Positions 47,409 through 57,025 of a DNA stretch of 64,000 nt are shown here, one piece after another. Source of the DNA: Steromphala cineraria (taxonomy: Eukaryota; Mollusca; Gastropoda; Trochida; Trochidae); the NCBI GenBank assembly GCA_916613615.1, contig OU744732.1, positions 51,792,227-51,856,226 on the forward strand, in the 5' to 3' direction. Under the pieces are notes generated by a model, which was not told the origin of the DNA, ran no database searches, and was given only the letters and a program-made list of their open reading frames with translations. The translations under genes were made by a program, and so were the position numbers. The first letter of the stretch is position 1. Every line of letters starts with the position of its first letter.

Positions 47409-49457
47409 ATGGATCATTATTCTGACGAGGACTTACAGGCCTCGCCGCCTCCTAAAACCTTGCCTCAACCTAAAGACCAAGATAAAGGTGATAACTTACA
47501 ATCTTTTCAACTGTTTCGTGACTATATGGATGCTAAACTTTCAATTTTGAAAAGAGAATTTGTCAGCGAATCTGAACAACTGTCTTTGTCAATCGCAAAG
47601 AAATTGAAACATGATTGCCACCCTAATTTTAAATACAAAGGAAATTCAGTACAGTATAAATTCAATTGTGATATCCTTGATGGCTTAGATGACATCAAGT
47701 CTGCCTTGTACAAAAAGGATTCTACTTCAGTTTGTGAGAAGATCGAGTCTATTTCTCTATCTGTTAAGAAAAGGAATAAACTGATACGTTTAGCCGACAG
47801 GTCTCCGGCAGGTTGGGGAGTTGTGTCAGAACTGGAGGGTACTGGAGTTGCTTCCGACTCTGAAGAAGAACGTCGATTTGAGAGGGCAGAGTCTAAGGCT
47901 CTGAGGAAACGCAGCCGAGGCCGCAGCAGCAGCTCAAGTCGTCCAAATGCCTACTCTTTCACTCAAGTCCCCCGCAACTTAGGGACTCAACAGGACATCC
48001 AAAACACGACTAACAACGCCATATCTACTTTTCGGAGCCAGAACCGGAGGGGCCAAGACCAAACCAACAGTGTTACTACTGCGGGGAGTATGGACACTGG
48101 AGACAGTCATGCCCTACAGCCAAGACTTTGTCTTCCCGCGACGTCCAGTATGCCGCAGGCGCCACAGCTGACCGGAAGTTATGGTGGGGCGGCGCCTCGG
48201 ACCGCGTCCACGGCCAGCAAGCTGACCGATTCAGGTGCTATCCCAGAGGGTCATGGTACAGTGGTCAATTCGGATTCTGACAGGATTAATCAGGCAGATA
48301 AGCATTTTCCTACGTCTGTGAAAGGACGCTTGAGATCTAAACTGGAATTTTGGGAGGAAATTGGAGCTCCAGACCTTGTGCTCCAAACTATCAGATCTGG
48401 ATATGTTATCCCTTTCGTTACAACCCCAGATAAAACTACCTCCAAAAACAATAAGTCGGCTAATTTACATTCAAGCTTTGTGGAAGTTGCTATTCTGGAA
48501 TTGCTAGATAATGGTTGCATCAGAGAAGTATTTTCACCCCCTCATGTCATTAGCCCTCTATCGGTTTCAGTTCAACAGTCTGGTAAAAAGCGTCTCATTT
48601 TAGACATGAGACTTATAAATTCACATGTCTGGAAGCAGCCAATAGTTTTTGAAAACCACGAGTCAGCTTTGCAATTAATATCCAAGCACGGTTACATGTT
48701 TAAGTTTGATCTTAAATCCGGCTATCATCATATTGATATTTGTAAAAATCAACAAACCTTCTTGGGGTTTGCATGGAAATTTGACAACAAATTGAGATAT
48801 TTTCAGTTTACTGTCTTACCCTTCGGTCTTACATCTGCCCCTTATATATTTACAAAAATGATTAGACCCCTGGTTAAATTTTGGAGAGGCAATGGTGTAA
48901 GTATAGTTGTATATCTCGACGATGGTTTCGGACATGGTCACAGTCGATCATCATGCCAGAAAGACTCGGATTTCGTAAAAGACACCTTAGCAAAAGCTGG
49001 GTTTTTGTATAACGTTGACAAATCTGTTTTGTTACCGACACAGTCCTTGGATTGGTTAGGATTTAATTGGAACACATTGCAAGATGTTGTGACAGTCCCT
49101 CAGGTAAAGCTGGATAATACCAAGCGTACAATTGTCAATTGCTTAGACGTTTTTCCCGTTTTCACGGCGAGAATGCTTGCTAAAGTCGCTGGCAAAATAG
49201 GTTCTTTATCATTTGTGTTCGGAAGTGTTTGTAGAATCATGACTAGACATTTATACAAACAGATTACTGAATGTAGAACATGGGATGCACAGTACTTCAG
49301 ACCAGCTGAGGGGTGCGTGGCGGAACTGATATTTTGGAAAGATAACTTGTCTACATTTAATTGCAAATTGTTTAAATTGGATCACTCGCCAAGCTGTGTA
49401 ATCTTCTCAGACGCTAGCAGTTTCGGGTGCGGGGCCCTTATTCAACACAGACAATAG
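47409..49457 (+). CDS. DIRS-like gag-RT-RNase H (N-terminal part), fused frame
   Basis: A 682-codon frame from ATG 47409. Residues about 1-210 are gag-like: KYKGNSVQYKFNCDILDGL, then KRNKLIRLADRSPAGW and an acidic/basic stretch with KALRKRSRGRSSSSS. The reverse transcriptase covers about residues 285-640, with RLILDMRLINSHVW, FKFDLKSGYHHIDI (first catalytic Asp), FTVLPFGLTSAPYIF and YLDD (48912-48923). RNase H begins at FSDASSFGCGALI (about residue 666), then the frame hits TAG at 49455. In this copy gag and RT share one frame only because of an upstream shift: the gag zinc knuckle is found in another frame at 48071-48112. The RT active-site residues look intact. Confidence 0.88.
   Translation: MDHYSDEDLQASPPPKTLPQPKDQDKGDNLQSFQLFRDYMDAKLSILKREFVSESEQLSLSIAKKLKHDCHPNFKYKGNSVQYKFNCDILDGLDDIKSALYKKDSTSVCEKIESISLSVKKRNKLIRLADRSPAGWGVVSELEGTGVASDSEEERRFERAESKALRKRSRGRSSSSSRPNAYSFTQVPRNLGTQQDIQNTTNNAISTFRSQNRRGQDQTNSVTTAGSMDTGDSHALQPRLCLPATSSMPQAPQLTGSYGGAAPRTASTASKLTDSGAIPEGHGTVVNSDSDRINQADKHFPTSVKGRLRSKLEFWEEIGAPDLVLQTIRSGYVIPFVTTPDKTTSKNNKSANLHSSFVEVAILELLDNGCIREVFSPPHVISPLSVSVQQSGKKRLILDMRLINSHVWKQPIVFENHESALQLISKHGYMFKFDLKSGYHHIDICKNQQTFLGFAWKFDNKLRYFQFTVLPFGLTSAPYIFTKMIRPLVKFWRGNGVSIVVYLDDGFGHGHSRSSCQKDSDFVKDTLAKAGFLYNVDKSVLLPTQSLDWLGFNWNTLQDVVTVPQVKLDNTKRTIVNCLDVFPVFTARMLAKVAGKIGSLSFVFGSVCRIMTRHLYKQITECRTWDAQYFRPAEGCVAELIFWKDNLSTFNCKLFKLDHSPSCVIFSDASSFGCGALIQHRQ
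48060..48280 (+). pseudogene. Out-of-frame gag C-terminus with zinc knuckle
   Basis: In the frame +2 relative to the 47409 start, 48071-48112 encodes CYYCGEYGHWRQSC, a perfect CX2C-X4-H-X4-C retroviral-type zinc knuckle, and this frame stays open to TGA at 48278-48280. Upstream it is closed by a stop near 48015. The gag frame has therefore been shifted between about 48015 and 48065. The original layout was probably gag ending at 48280, with pol starting in an overlapping frame. Confidence 0.8.
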
Positions 49458-50196
49458 CTTCTACATCGGCTGGAATGAGCAGGAGCTGCAGAGGAGCTCA
49501 ACATGGCGGGAACTTAAGGCAATAGAGCTGGCTTTGTGTAGTTTTGTTGATGCGGTTAAGGGAACCTCAGTCAAAATCTTCTCCGATAATCAAGCTGCTT
49601 GTAGCGTGGCCATGTACGGTAGTGCTATTTTGGAATTACAAACTTTAGCAGTTAACATTTTTCTGTTCAACAAACGTATTCATATTGATGTTGAATTCCA
49701 GTGGATTCCAAGGGAGGATAATGTTGAAGCGGACAGGTTAAGCAGAGTGGGAGATCAAGATGATTGGACTGTAGTCGACTCAGTGTTTGCAGATATCAGT
49801 GAATGGTGGGGACCTTTCACTGTTGACAGGTTCGCAGATCATACCAATAAGAAGTTAAAGCGGTTTAACTCAAGGTTCATGGTACCATGTACGGAAGCTG
49901 TAGATGCTTTCACGCAAGACTGGTCACGTGACAATAATTGGCTAGTGCCACCTTTTAGCATGATATGTAAAACCATAGACTATGTTTTATACAACGGGTT
50001 TAGGTCTACCTTAGTGATACCTCTGTGGAAATCTGCACTGTTTTGGCCACGGTTGTTCAACCGCGACGGTACTACCAAATCAGGTATATCAGGAGTGCGG
50101 GAGATCAAAAACAGGGTTATATTTGCTAAAGGTGCTGCCAAAACAATATTCGATAACAATTTCTCTGGATCAGCACTGGCTATTAGATTTTTCTAA
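49453..50196 (+). CDS. RNase H C-terminal part and methyltransferase-like region
   Basis: This frame continues pol one base out of register from the TAG-ended frame. It reads NSFYIGWNEQELQ, TWRELKAIELAL (catalytic Glu), KIFSDNQAA (Asp) and WIPREDNVEADRLSR (last Asp), completing RNase H. Residues from WWGPFTVDRFADHTNKK through EAVDAFTQDW to NWLVPPFSMI resemble the segment that follows RNase H in DIRS1/PAT elements and is usually called a DAM-like methyltransferase. The PPF is preceded by Val, not the Asp/Asn/Ser expected of an active (D/N/S)PP(Y/F/W) site. There is no ATG of its own; expression needs a frameshift, or the copy is simply mutated. Confidence 0.8.
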   Translation, partial: NSFYIGWNEQELQRSSTWRELKAIELALCSFVDAVKGTSVKIFSDNQAACSVAMYGSAILELQTLAVNIFLFNKRIHIDVEFQWIPREDNVEADRLSRVGDQDDWTVVDSVFADISEWWGPFTVDRFADHTNKKLKRFNSRFMVPCTEAVDAFTQDWSRDNNWLVPPFSMICKTIDYVLYNGFRSTLVIPLWKSALFWPRLFNRDGTTKSGISGVREIKNRVIFAKGAAKTIFDNNFSGSALAIRFF

Positions 50197-51208
50197 TTGT
50201 CTTTCAGGTGTGTTTTCACTGGGTGTGTGGAGGGAGAAACAGGAGCTGAAAGACCCTACTCTTATTAGTTTAGCTGAGAAGTTACCAGACTTCATTGTAG
50301 ACTCGAGAGCTAAGACTACTGTAAAAAACTACGAGAATAGATTTTCAAAGTTTAAGGCCTGGTGTAAGCAAGTTAGCATCCCTCATATACCAGCGTCAGA
50401 GTTTCATATAGCGTTGTATGTGTTATCTTTGAAACAGGACGGTAAGAGTCCTGCCACTATTCAGCAGACTATTTATGCCATAGGCTGGGCACATAACTTA
50501 GCAGGCTTACAAAATCCATGCCAGTCACAATTTGTTAAATCTGTGCTAGAGTCTTCACGACGAACTCTTGGTGTACAGATCAGGCGAAAAGAGCCTATTA
50601 CAGCCGAAATTCTTATAAAGTTAAAGAACAATTTTCCTGTTGACAGCTTGTTCAATCTCAGAAACTTAACATTTTGCCTAGTGTCTTTCGCTGGTTTCCT
50701 AAGGTTTTCGGAGTCATCAAATTTAAGGTATTCAGACATTGTTTTCAAGGAAGGTCACATGGTTATCTTTATAGAAAAAAGTAAAACTGACAAATATCGA
50801 GATGGTCATCACTTGGTGGTTGCCTCCACTCAAACAGAATTGTGTCCGGTTAATATCATGAAGTTATATTTAGAACAAGCATTCGAAGGTTACAGTGATG
50901 AATACCTCTTTAGGCCTCTCACTTTTTGCAGGAAGTTGAACACTTACAAGCTTAGAGGAAGCAAACCTGTCTCTTATACACGTATGAGGGAAATAATTCT
51001 AAATATGTTGGAATCTGTTGGTCTTAAGAAACAGGATTTTGGAGTACACAGCCTCAGGTCGGGAGGGGCAACAGAGGCAGCCAATGCTGGGGTGCCGGAC
51101 AGGCTGTTTGAGCGTCACGGTCGGTGGCGCTCAGAGACTGCAAAAGACTCGTATGTCAAAGATAGCCTTCTAGCTAGACTTAGCGTTTCCCAAAACTTGG
51201 GTATATAG
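50123..51208 (+). CDS. Tyrosine recombinase of the DIRS-like element
   Basis: An open frame of about 360 codons overlapping the previous one. The N-terminal SAM-like part contains DSRAKTTVKNYENRF and FHIALYVLSL. The catalytic domain has FLRFSE (Arg, about 50702), SKTDKYRDG (Lys), HSLRSGGAT (His 51047, Arg 51056), ERHGRWRSE (His/Trp) and KDSYVKDS (Tyr, 51152-51154): all catalytic positions are present. It replaces the DDE integrase of LTR elements. No in-frame ATG precedes the conserved part. CTAATTGTCTTTCAG at 50193-50207 is a good branch point plus acceptor, so the protein may be made from a spliced RNA. Termination is at TAG 51206-51208. Confidence 0.9.
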   Translation: MLKVLPKQYSITISLDQHWLLDFSNCLSGVFSLGVWREKQELKDPTLISLAEKLPDFIVDSRAKTTVKNYENRFSKFKAWCKQVSIPHIPASEFHIALYVLSLKQDGKSPATIQQTIYAIGWAHNLAGLQNPCQSQFVKSVLESSRRTLGVQIRRKEPITAEILIKLKNNFPVDSLFNLRNLTFCLVSFAGFLRFSESSNLRYSDIVFKEGHMVIFIEKSKTDKYRDGHHLVVASTQTELCPVNIMKLYLEQAFEGYSDEYLFRPLTFCRKLNTYKLRGSKPVSYTRMREIILNMLESVGLKKQDFGVHSLRSGGATEAANAGVPDRLFERHGRWRSETAKDSYVKDSLLARLSVSQNLGI

Positions 51209-51299
51209 TTGTCGTGTTTTTTTTGTGTCCAGTTGGTTTAATAAATGATTGATATGATTTAATCTTGTTATCATTGTTTGCCCGCTCTCTTAATTCTTG

Positions 51300-51385
51300 A
51301 GGCTGACGTGAACGTACCCAAATACAGAGTTGTGTTTTATTTGTAAATGTTTTATGTTCGGTTGAGTTCACGAATTAGAACATAA
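51300..51385 (+). repeat. Split direct repeat B1
   Basis: An 86-bp segment starting AGGCTGACGTGAACGTACCC and ending GAATTAGAACATAA. It is repeated as B2 at 52030-52115 and directly abuts A2. Confidence 0.9.
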
Positions 51386-51539
51386 ATATATTTACGAATA
51401 AGTGGTTGTATTTGGGTTCGCGAGTATGCAGTGCAGGTGAACTGAGCCCGTGCAGAAAGTCACATGTTCGGTTAGTATAAAGGGGCGGGATGCACGTGCA
51501 ACAGGCACTTGAGATTCACGACTGACGGGGCAGGACTGC
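51386..51539 (+). repeat. Split direct repeat A2
   Basis: Internal copy of the left terminus (A1) including the TATAAAGGGGCGGG motif. Similarity ends at ACTGC, where A1 continues to the gag leader and A2 continues to the minisatellite. Confidence 0.9.
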
Positions 51540-51574
51540 CCGCCCACCCTCCCCTAAGGTTTGTGTGTAGGTTC

Positions 51575-51722
51575 AAAGTCACTGGACTGCAACGTACTAG
51601 TCACTGGACTGCAACGACGGGTCACTGGACTGCAACGACGGGTCACTGGAACACAACGTACTAGTCACTGGACTGCAACGACGGGTCACTGGACCACAAC
51701 GTACTAGTCACTGGACTAGTAC
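51575..51722 (+). repeat. Minisatellite GTCACTGGACTGCAACGACGG
   Basis: Seven tandem units of about 21 bp, alternating between GTCACTGGACTGCAACGACGG-like and ...ACAACGTACTA-like forms. It lies in the 490-bp unique part between A2 and B2, inside the right end of the element. Confidence 0.85.
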
Positions 51723-52029
51723 TACCGAAAAGGTTTATATGTATACAATTACAACTGAAATTCGAAACTTAAGAGTTAACCAAAAGTGGAACAATTTTAA
51801 TCATATTGTGTTAACATGTGGTATCGTAGAAATGTTATTCAAGACAAGTGGTAAAGAACTATATACTGTATGTTAAAAAAGGTTTTCTAAGTGTTGCAGG
51901 TTTCCGGAACTATGGCCAGAATTTGAATACCAGAGGACGTATTCTACAATCCGGGAGATCGTTGAGGATACCAACTTTGATCGTACTCTGTACGCGTTGC
52001 TCTTGTCTCAATAAACTTGCAGCCCCGTC
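51723..52029. other. Unique part of the DIRS-like right end
   Basis: About 300 bp between the minisatellite and B2. It has short frames only and contains AATAAA near 52010, which could end the element transcript. Confidence 0.4.
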
Positions 52030-52115
52030 AGGCTGACGTGAACGTACCCAAATACAGAGTTGTGTTTTATTTGTAAATGTTTTATGTTCGGTTGAGTTCA
52101 CGAATTAGAACATAA
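52030..52115 (+). repeat. Split direct repeat B2 (right terminus)
   Basis: Right end of the element, matching B1. The next base (52116) resumes the array spacer with TAAGTATAACC. Confidence 0.9.
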
Positions 52116-52521
52116 TAAGTATAACCTTTTGTCAACAGGGCAATGATCAGTGTAGACGTTTGACTTCGGACAAATTAAAACAATTAATTAGTACAGTTCC
52201 AATAAAACTCTTTCCACAATCATGTGAATGCTGGTCGTACAATGCATGAAAGCTTTATTTCATGAGAGATTGTATGTTGCTGGACAGCCAATAAGTTGTC
52301 ACCTCTCAGTGAACACAGTGTAAACCGTTGGTAATCCTCTGACGTGTGATCAGATCAACATGCATGCTGGGATAAACTTGTAATTTCGGAAAGAATATAT
52401 GAATCCATATACTATATGCTGTGAAAAAAAGACGTCACAATGATGATTTAGTATTTTTCATTTAATATTACTGTATAAAAGACAGCCTCATTCTGCCAAA
52501 TTATTCACTTTCCAAGAACCA

Positions 52522-52925
52522 ATGATGAATACTCTAACAATCGTTGCCCTTGTAGCTATGGGTAAGTAGCATGCTCTTAATGGAATGTAGAGGAATTAAA
52601 TTCATAAACAAAAGCTTTAATGTCAATATGTTTGAGTTCATTATAACTGTAAATTTTTCATACTCAGTGTTTACATTTGAGTTTACAAACAGCCTCTGCA
52701 TTTCAATTTCATTTTTCAGTCTGCCTGGCCGTTTTCACCCAGACTGAGGCGCATGGTCATCACAGACACGGCTATCATGGTCATCACGGGCACAGACACG
52801 GACATCATGGACATAGACATGGACACCATGGACATAGACATGGCCACCATGGACACAGGCACGGGCATCGTCATGGTCATCACGGTCATCATGGTCATGG
52901 ACACCATGGCCATCATCATGGCTGA
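52522..52925 (+). CDS. His/Gly/Arg peptide gene, array copy 14
   Basis: Exons 52522-52561 and 52720-52925; 81 aa. First copy after the retrotransposon, same subtype as copy 13. One His near the start of the mature peptide is Tyr (HRHGYHGHHG), the only aromatic residue in any mature peptide of the array. Normal AATAAA. Confidence 0.93.
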
Positions 52926-54571
52926 GAAAATGTCAATGACATGAATCTTCATAAAGTGGTCCTGGATTATATGCAAACAAGTTGACAAATAAACGCATTT
53001 CATATTTATAAACCTGCTTTTGAATTGTTGTTGTAATATAAAACATTTACACATGTCAATTTGATGACAGCATGTCGGGTTTAATAGGTTATTTATCCCA
53101 AAGCACGTTAAGTGTATCAATTTGGTTGATGAGGAAATTACATAAAGTTATTTATAGGCAAAAGTTGCTTGCCTAAAGAAAGGAATGGATGTAATTCTAT
53201 TCCTTCAAATAAATTCGTTATAATCATTTTCAAACGTTGTTACAGATTCACAAGACACATTAAGAGCCCAGTGAAATTGCATATCTTCAACCATATTACA
53301 ACGCATATATATGTGTGTTTCTCAGCCTTATAAGAAGGTAGCATCAGGTGAATGCAGCCATTGTTATGTAATACGTGGATATGTATCGAATGTTCAATTG
53401 TAAAAGTTATACATGAGATATGTATTGAACTGTTCAAGTAAATGAGAATATGATCTAGATTTTCAATTAACAACCTTTAGCGACACACACACATAAGAAA
53501 CTTCCACATCATAAAATGTGAAGATAAAACTATGAAATTACAATGCTAATGACTTCTGTTTCCATCAATGCTTTATTTCCCCTCACATTCTTAGTAGAAT
53601 TTGTCTTTGCATGTCAAAGTCGTGTCACACTTTCGTAAACATATTCTTTTCAAATTTTAAACAAACTTACATGAGCCAAACCTCAGATACAAAAACGCTT
53701 AAATGCATATATTCAAAAATTTATGTAACAATAGTGACTAATTAAACATTTTCTGAATTGCTAAGGCTGATAATAAAATTTACAATAAATGAATTCCTTC
53801 CAATTTTATCAAAAGGTCTGTTGCAAAATAAATACCTTTCTGGCATCCACCAGAAACAAATAAATAAAAAAAAAATCACTATGGATCTACAAAGTCTTTA
53901 GCTTGCCAACTTCCAATTCTTCAAAAAAATCATGATAATATAATTACGATTCCAATAGTCGTGATTGAAAATAAGGATTGGATAGACGGCCTAAGCACTT
54001 CATACACTTCAGATGAAACAAAACGCTCAGATGAAATGAAACTGTTTCTGTTTATAGACATGCCATTAACAACAGGTTACAATCCATACTCAATATAACA
54101 CTGTTTCTTGTCAAAAGCGAAACAGTTTTCAATCCTCTATACGCATCACTCCTTATAGGTTATATTAAGTATAACCTTTTGTCAACAGGGCAATGATCAG
54201 TGTAGACGTTTGACTTCGGACAAATTAAAACAATTAATTAGTACAGTTCCAATAAAACTCTTTCCACAATCATGTGAATGCTGGTCGTACAATGCATGAA
54301 AGCTTTATTTCATGAGAGATTGTATGTTGCTGGACAGCCAATAAGTTGTCACCTCTCAGTGAACACAGTGTAAACCGTGGGTAATCCTCTGACGTGTGAT
54401 CAGATCAACATGCATGCTGGGATAAACTTGTAATTTCGGAAAGAATATATGAATCCATATACTATATGCTGTGAAAAAAAGACGTCACAATGATGATTTA
54501 GTATTTTTCATTTAATATAACTGTATAAAAGACAGCCTCATTCTGCCAAATTATTCACTTTCCAAGAACCA

Positions 54572-54975
54572 ATGATGAATACTCTAACAATCGTTGCCCT
54601 TGTAGCTATGGGTAAGTAGCATGCTCTTTGAGGAATGTAGAGGAATTAAATTCATATACAAAAGCTTTAATTTCAATAGGTTTGAGTTCATTATAACTGT
54701 AATTTTTTCATACTGAGTGTTCACATTTGAGTTTAGTCACAGCCTCTGCATTTCAATTTCATTTTTCAGTCTGCCTGGCCGTTTTCGTCCTGACTGAGGC
54801 GCATGGTCATCACAGACACGGCCATCATGGTCATCACGGGCACAGACACGGCCATCATGGACATAGACATGGACACCATGGACATAGACATGGCCACCAT
54901 GGACACAGGCACGGGCATCGTCATGGTCATCACGGTCATCATGGTCATGGACACCATGGCCATCATCATGGCTGA
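54572..54975 (+). CDS. His/Gly/Arg peptide gene, array copy 15
   Basis: Exons 54572-54611 and 54770-54975; 81 aa, consensus mature peptide. The signal end is LAVFVLTEA (Gln to Leu), unique in the array. Its intron and spacer belong to the copy-5 to copy-8 subtype but with AATAAA kept, so it is a second out-of-place member of that subtype. Confidence 0.93.
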
Positions 54976-56621
54976 AAAAATGTCAACGATATGAATCTTC
55001 ATGAAGTGGTCCTGGATTATATGCAAACAAGTTGACAAATAAACGCATTTTATATTTATCAACCTGCTTTTGAATTTTTGTTGTAACATAAAACATTTAC
55101 ACATGTCAATTTGATGACAGCATGTCGGGTTTAATAGGTTATTTATCCCAAAGCAAGTTAAGTGTACCAATTTGGTTGATGAGGAAATTAAATAAAGTTA
55201 TTTATAGGCAAAAGTTGCTTGCCTAAAGAAAGGAATGCATGCAATTCCATTCCTTCAAATAAATTCGTTATAGTTATTTTCAAAGGTTGCTATGGATTCA
55301 CAAGACACATTAAGAGCCCAGTGAAATTGCATATCTTCAACCATATTACAACGCATATATATGTGTGTTTCGCAGCCTTATAAGAAGGTAGCATCAGGTG
55401 AGTGCAGCCATTGTTATGTAATACGTGGATATGTATCGAATGTTCAATTGTAAATTATATACATGAGATATGTATTGAACTGTTCAAGTAAATGAGAATA
55501 TGATCTAGATATTCAATTAACAACCTTTAGCGACACACACACATAAGAAACTTCCACATCATAAAATTTGAAGATAAAACTATGAAATTACAATGCTAAT
55601 GACTTCTGTTTCCATCAATGCTTTATTTCCCCTCACATTCTTAGTAGAATTTGTCTTTGCATGTCAAAGTCGTGTCACACTTTCGTAAACATATTCTTTT
55701 CAAATTTTAAACAAACTTACATGAGCCAAACCTCAGATACAAAAACGCTTAAATGCATATATTCAAAAATTTATGTAACAATAGTGACTAATTAAACATT
55801 TTCTGAATTGCTAAGGCTGATAATCAAATTTACAATAAATGAAATCCTTCCAATTTTATCAAAAGGTCTGTTGCAAAATAAATACCTTTCTGGCATCCAA
55901 AAGAAACAAATAAATAACAAATAGATCACTATGGATCCAGAAAGTCTTTAGCTTGCCAACTTCCAATTTTTCAAAAAAATCATGATGATATAATTACGAT
56001 TCCAATAGTCGTGATTGAAAATAAGGATTGGATAGACGGCCTAAGCACTTCATACACTTCAGATGAAACAAAACGCTCAGATGAAATGAAACTTTTTCTG
56101 CTTGTAGACATGCCATTAACAACAGGTTACACTCCATACTCAATATAACACCGTTTCTTGTCAAAAGCGAAACAGTTTTCAATCCTCTATACGCATCACT
56201 CCTTATAGGTTATATTAAGTATAACCTTTTGTCAACAGGGCAATGATCAGTGTAGACGTTTGACTTCGGACAAATTAAAACAATTAATTAGTACAGTTCC
56301 AACAAAACTCTTTCAACAATCATGTGAATGCTGGTCGTACAATGCATGAAAGCTTTATTTCATGAGAGATTGTATGTTGCTGGACAGCCAATAAGTTGTC
56401 ACCTCTCAGTGAACACAGTGTAAACCGTGGGTAATCCTCTGACGTGTGATCAGATCAACATGCATGCTGGGATAAACTTGTAATTTCGGAAAGAATATAT
56501 GAATCCATATACTATATGCTGTGAAAAAAAGACGTCACAATGATGATTTAGTATTTTTCATTTAATATAACTGTATAAAAGACAGCCTCATTCTGCCAAA
56601 TTATTCACTTTCCAAGAACCA

Positions 56622-57025
56622 ATGATGAATACTCTAACAATCGTTGCCCTTGTAGCTATGGGTAAGTAGCAGGCTCTTTGTGGAATGTAGAGGAATTAAA
56701 TTCATAAACAAAAGCTTTAATGTCAATAGGTTTGAGTTCATTATAACTGTAAATTTTTCATACTGAGTGTTTACATTTGAGTTTACAAACAGCCTCTGCA
56801 TTTCAATTTCATTTTTCAGTCTGCCTGGCCGTTTTCACCCAGACTGAGGCGCATGGTCATCACAGACACGGCCATCATGGTCATCACGGGCACAGACACG
56901 GACATCATGGACATAGACATGGACACCATGGACATAGACATGGCCACCATGGACACAGGCACGGGCATCGTCATGGTCATCACGGTCATCATGGTCATGG
57001 ACACCATGGCCATCATCATGGCTGA
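56622..57025 (+). CDS. His/Gly/Arg peptide gene, array copy 16
   Basis: Exons 56622-56661 and 56820-57025; 81 aa, consensus mature peptide, LAVFTQTEA. First of the subtype whose intron begins GTAAGTAGCAGGCTCTTTG. After the stop it has GAGAAAATTTCAACG, shared with copies 17 and 18. Confidence 0.93.

Larger units (their letters stand above)
47230..52115 (+). mobile_element. DIRS-order tyrosine-recombinase retrotransposon with split direct repeats
   Basis: 4,886 bp, organised A1 (47230-47383) - gag/RT/RNase H/MT-like/YR frames - B1 (51300-51385) - A2 (51386-51539) - 490 bp with minisatellite - B2 (52030-52115). A1 and A2 are 154 bp with two differences that I can see; B1 and B2 are 86 bp. B1 and A2 abut exactly, the arrangement known from PAT- and Ngaro-type elements, where A and B ends meet in a circular intermediate. 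There is no target duplication: AGGTTATAT before it and TAAGTATAACCT after it join to restore the spacer. Gene content (tyrosine recombinase rather than DDE integrase, HSLRSGGAT motif, region after RNase H) points to the DIRS/PAT side rather than Ngaro. At least two frameshifts make this copy probably non-autonomous. Confidence 0.93.

Noticed and set aside
52010..52101. 63-codon minus-strand frames over B1 and B2 (MNSTEHKTFTNK...)
   Set aside because: They are the antisense of the repeated B segment; duplication of the repeat, not coding selection, explains their recurrence.
47230..52115. LTR retrotransposon or endogenous retrovirus
   Set aside because: It has split direct repeats instead of LTRs, no target duplication, no DDE integrase and a complete tyrosine recombinase.
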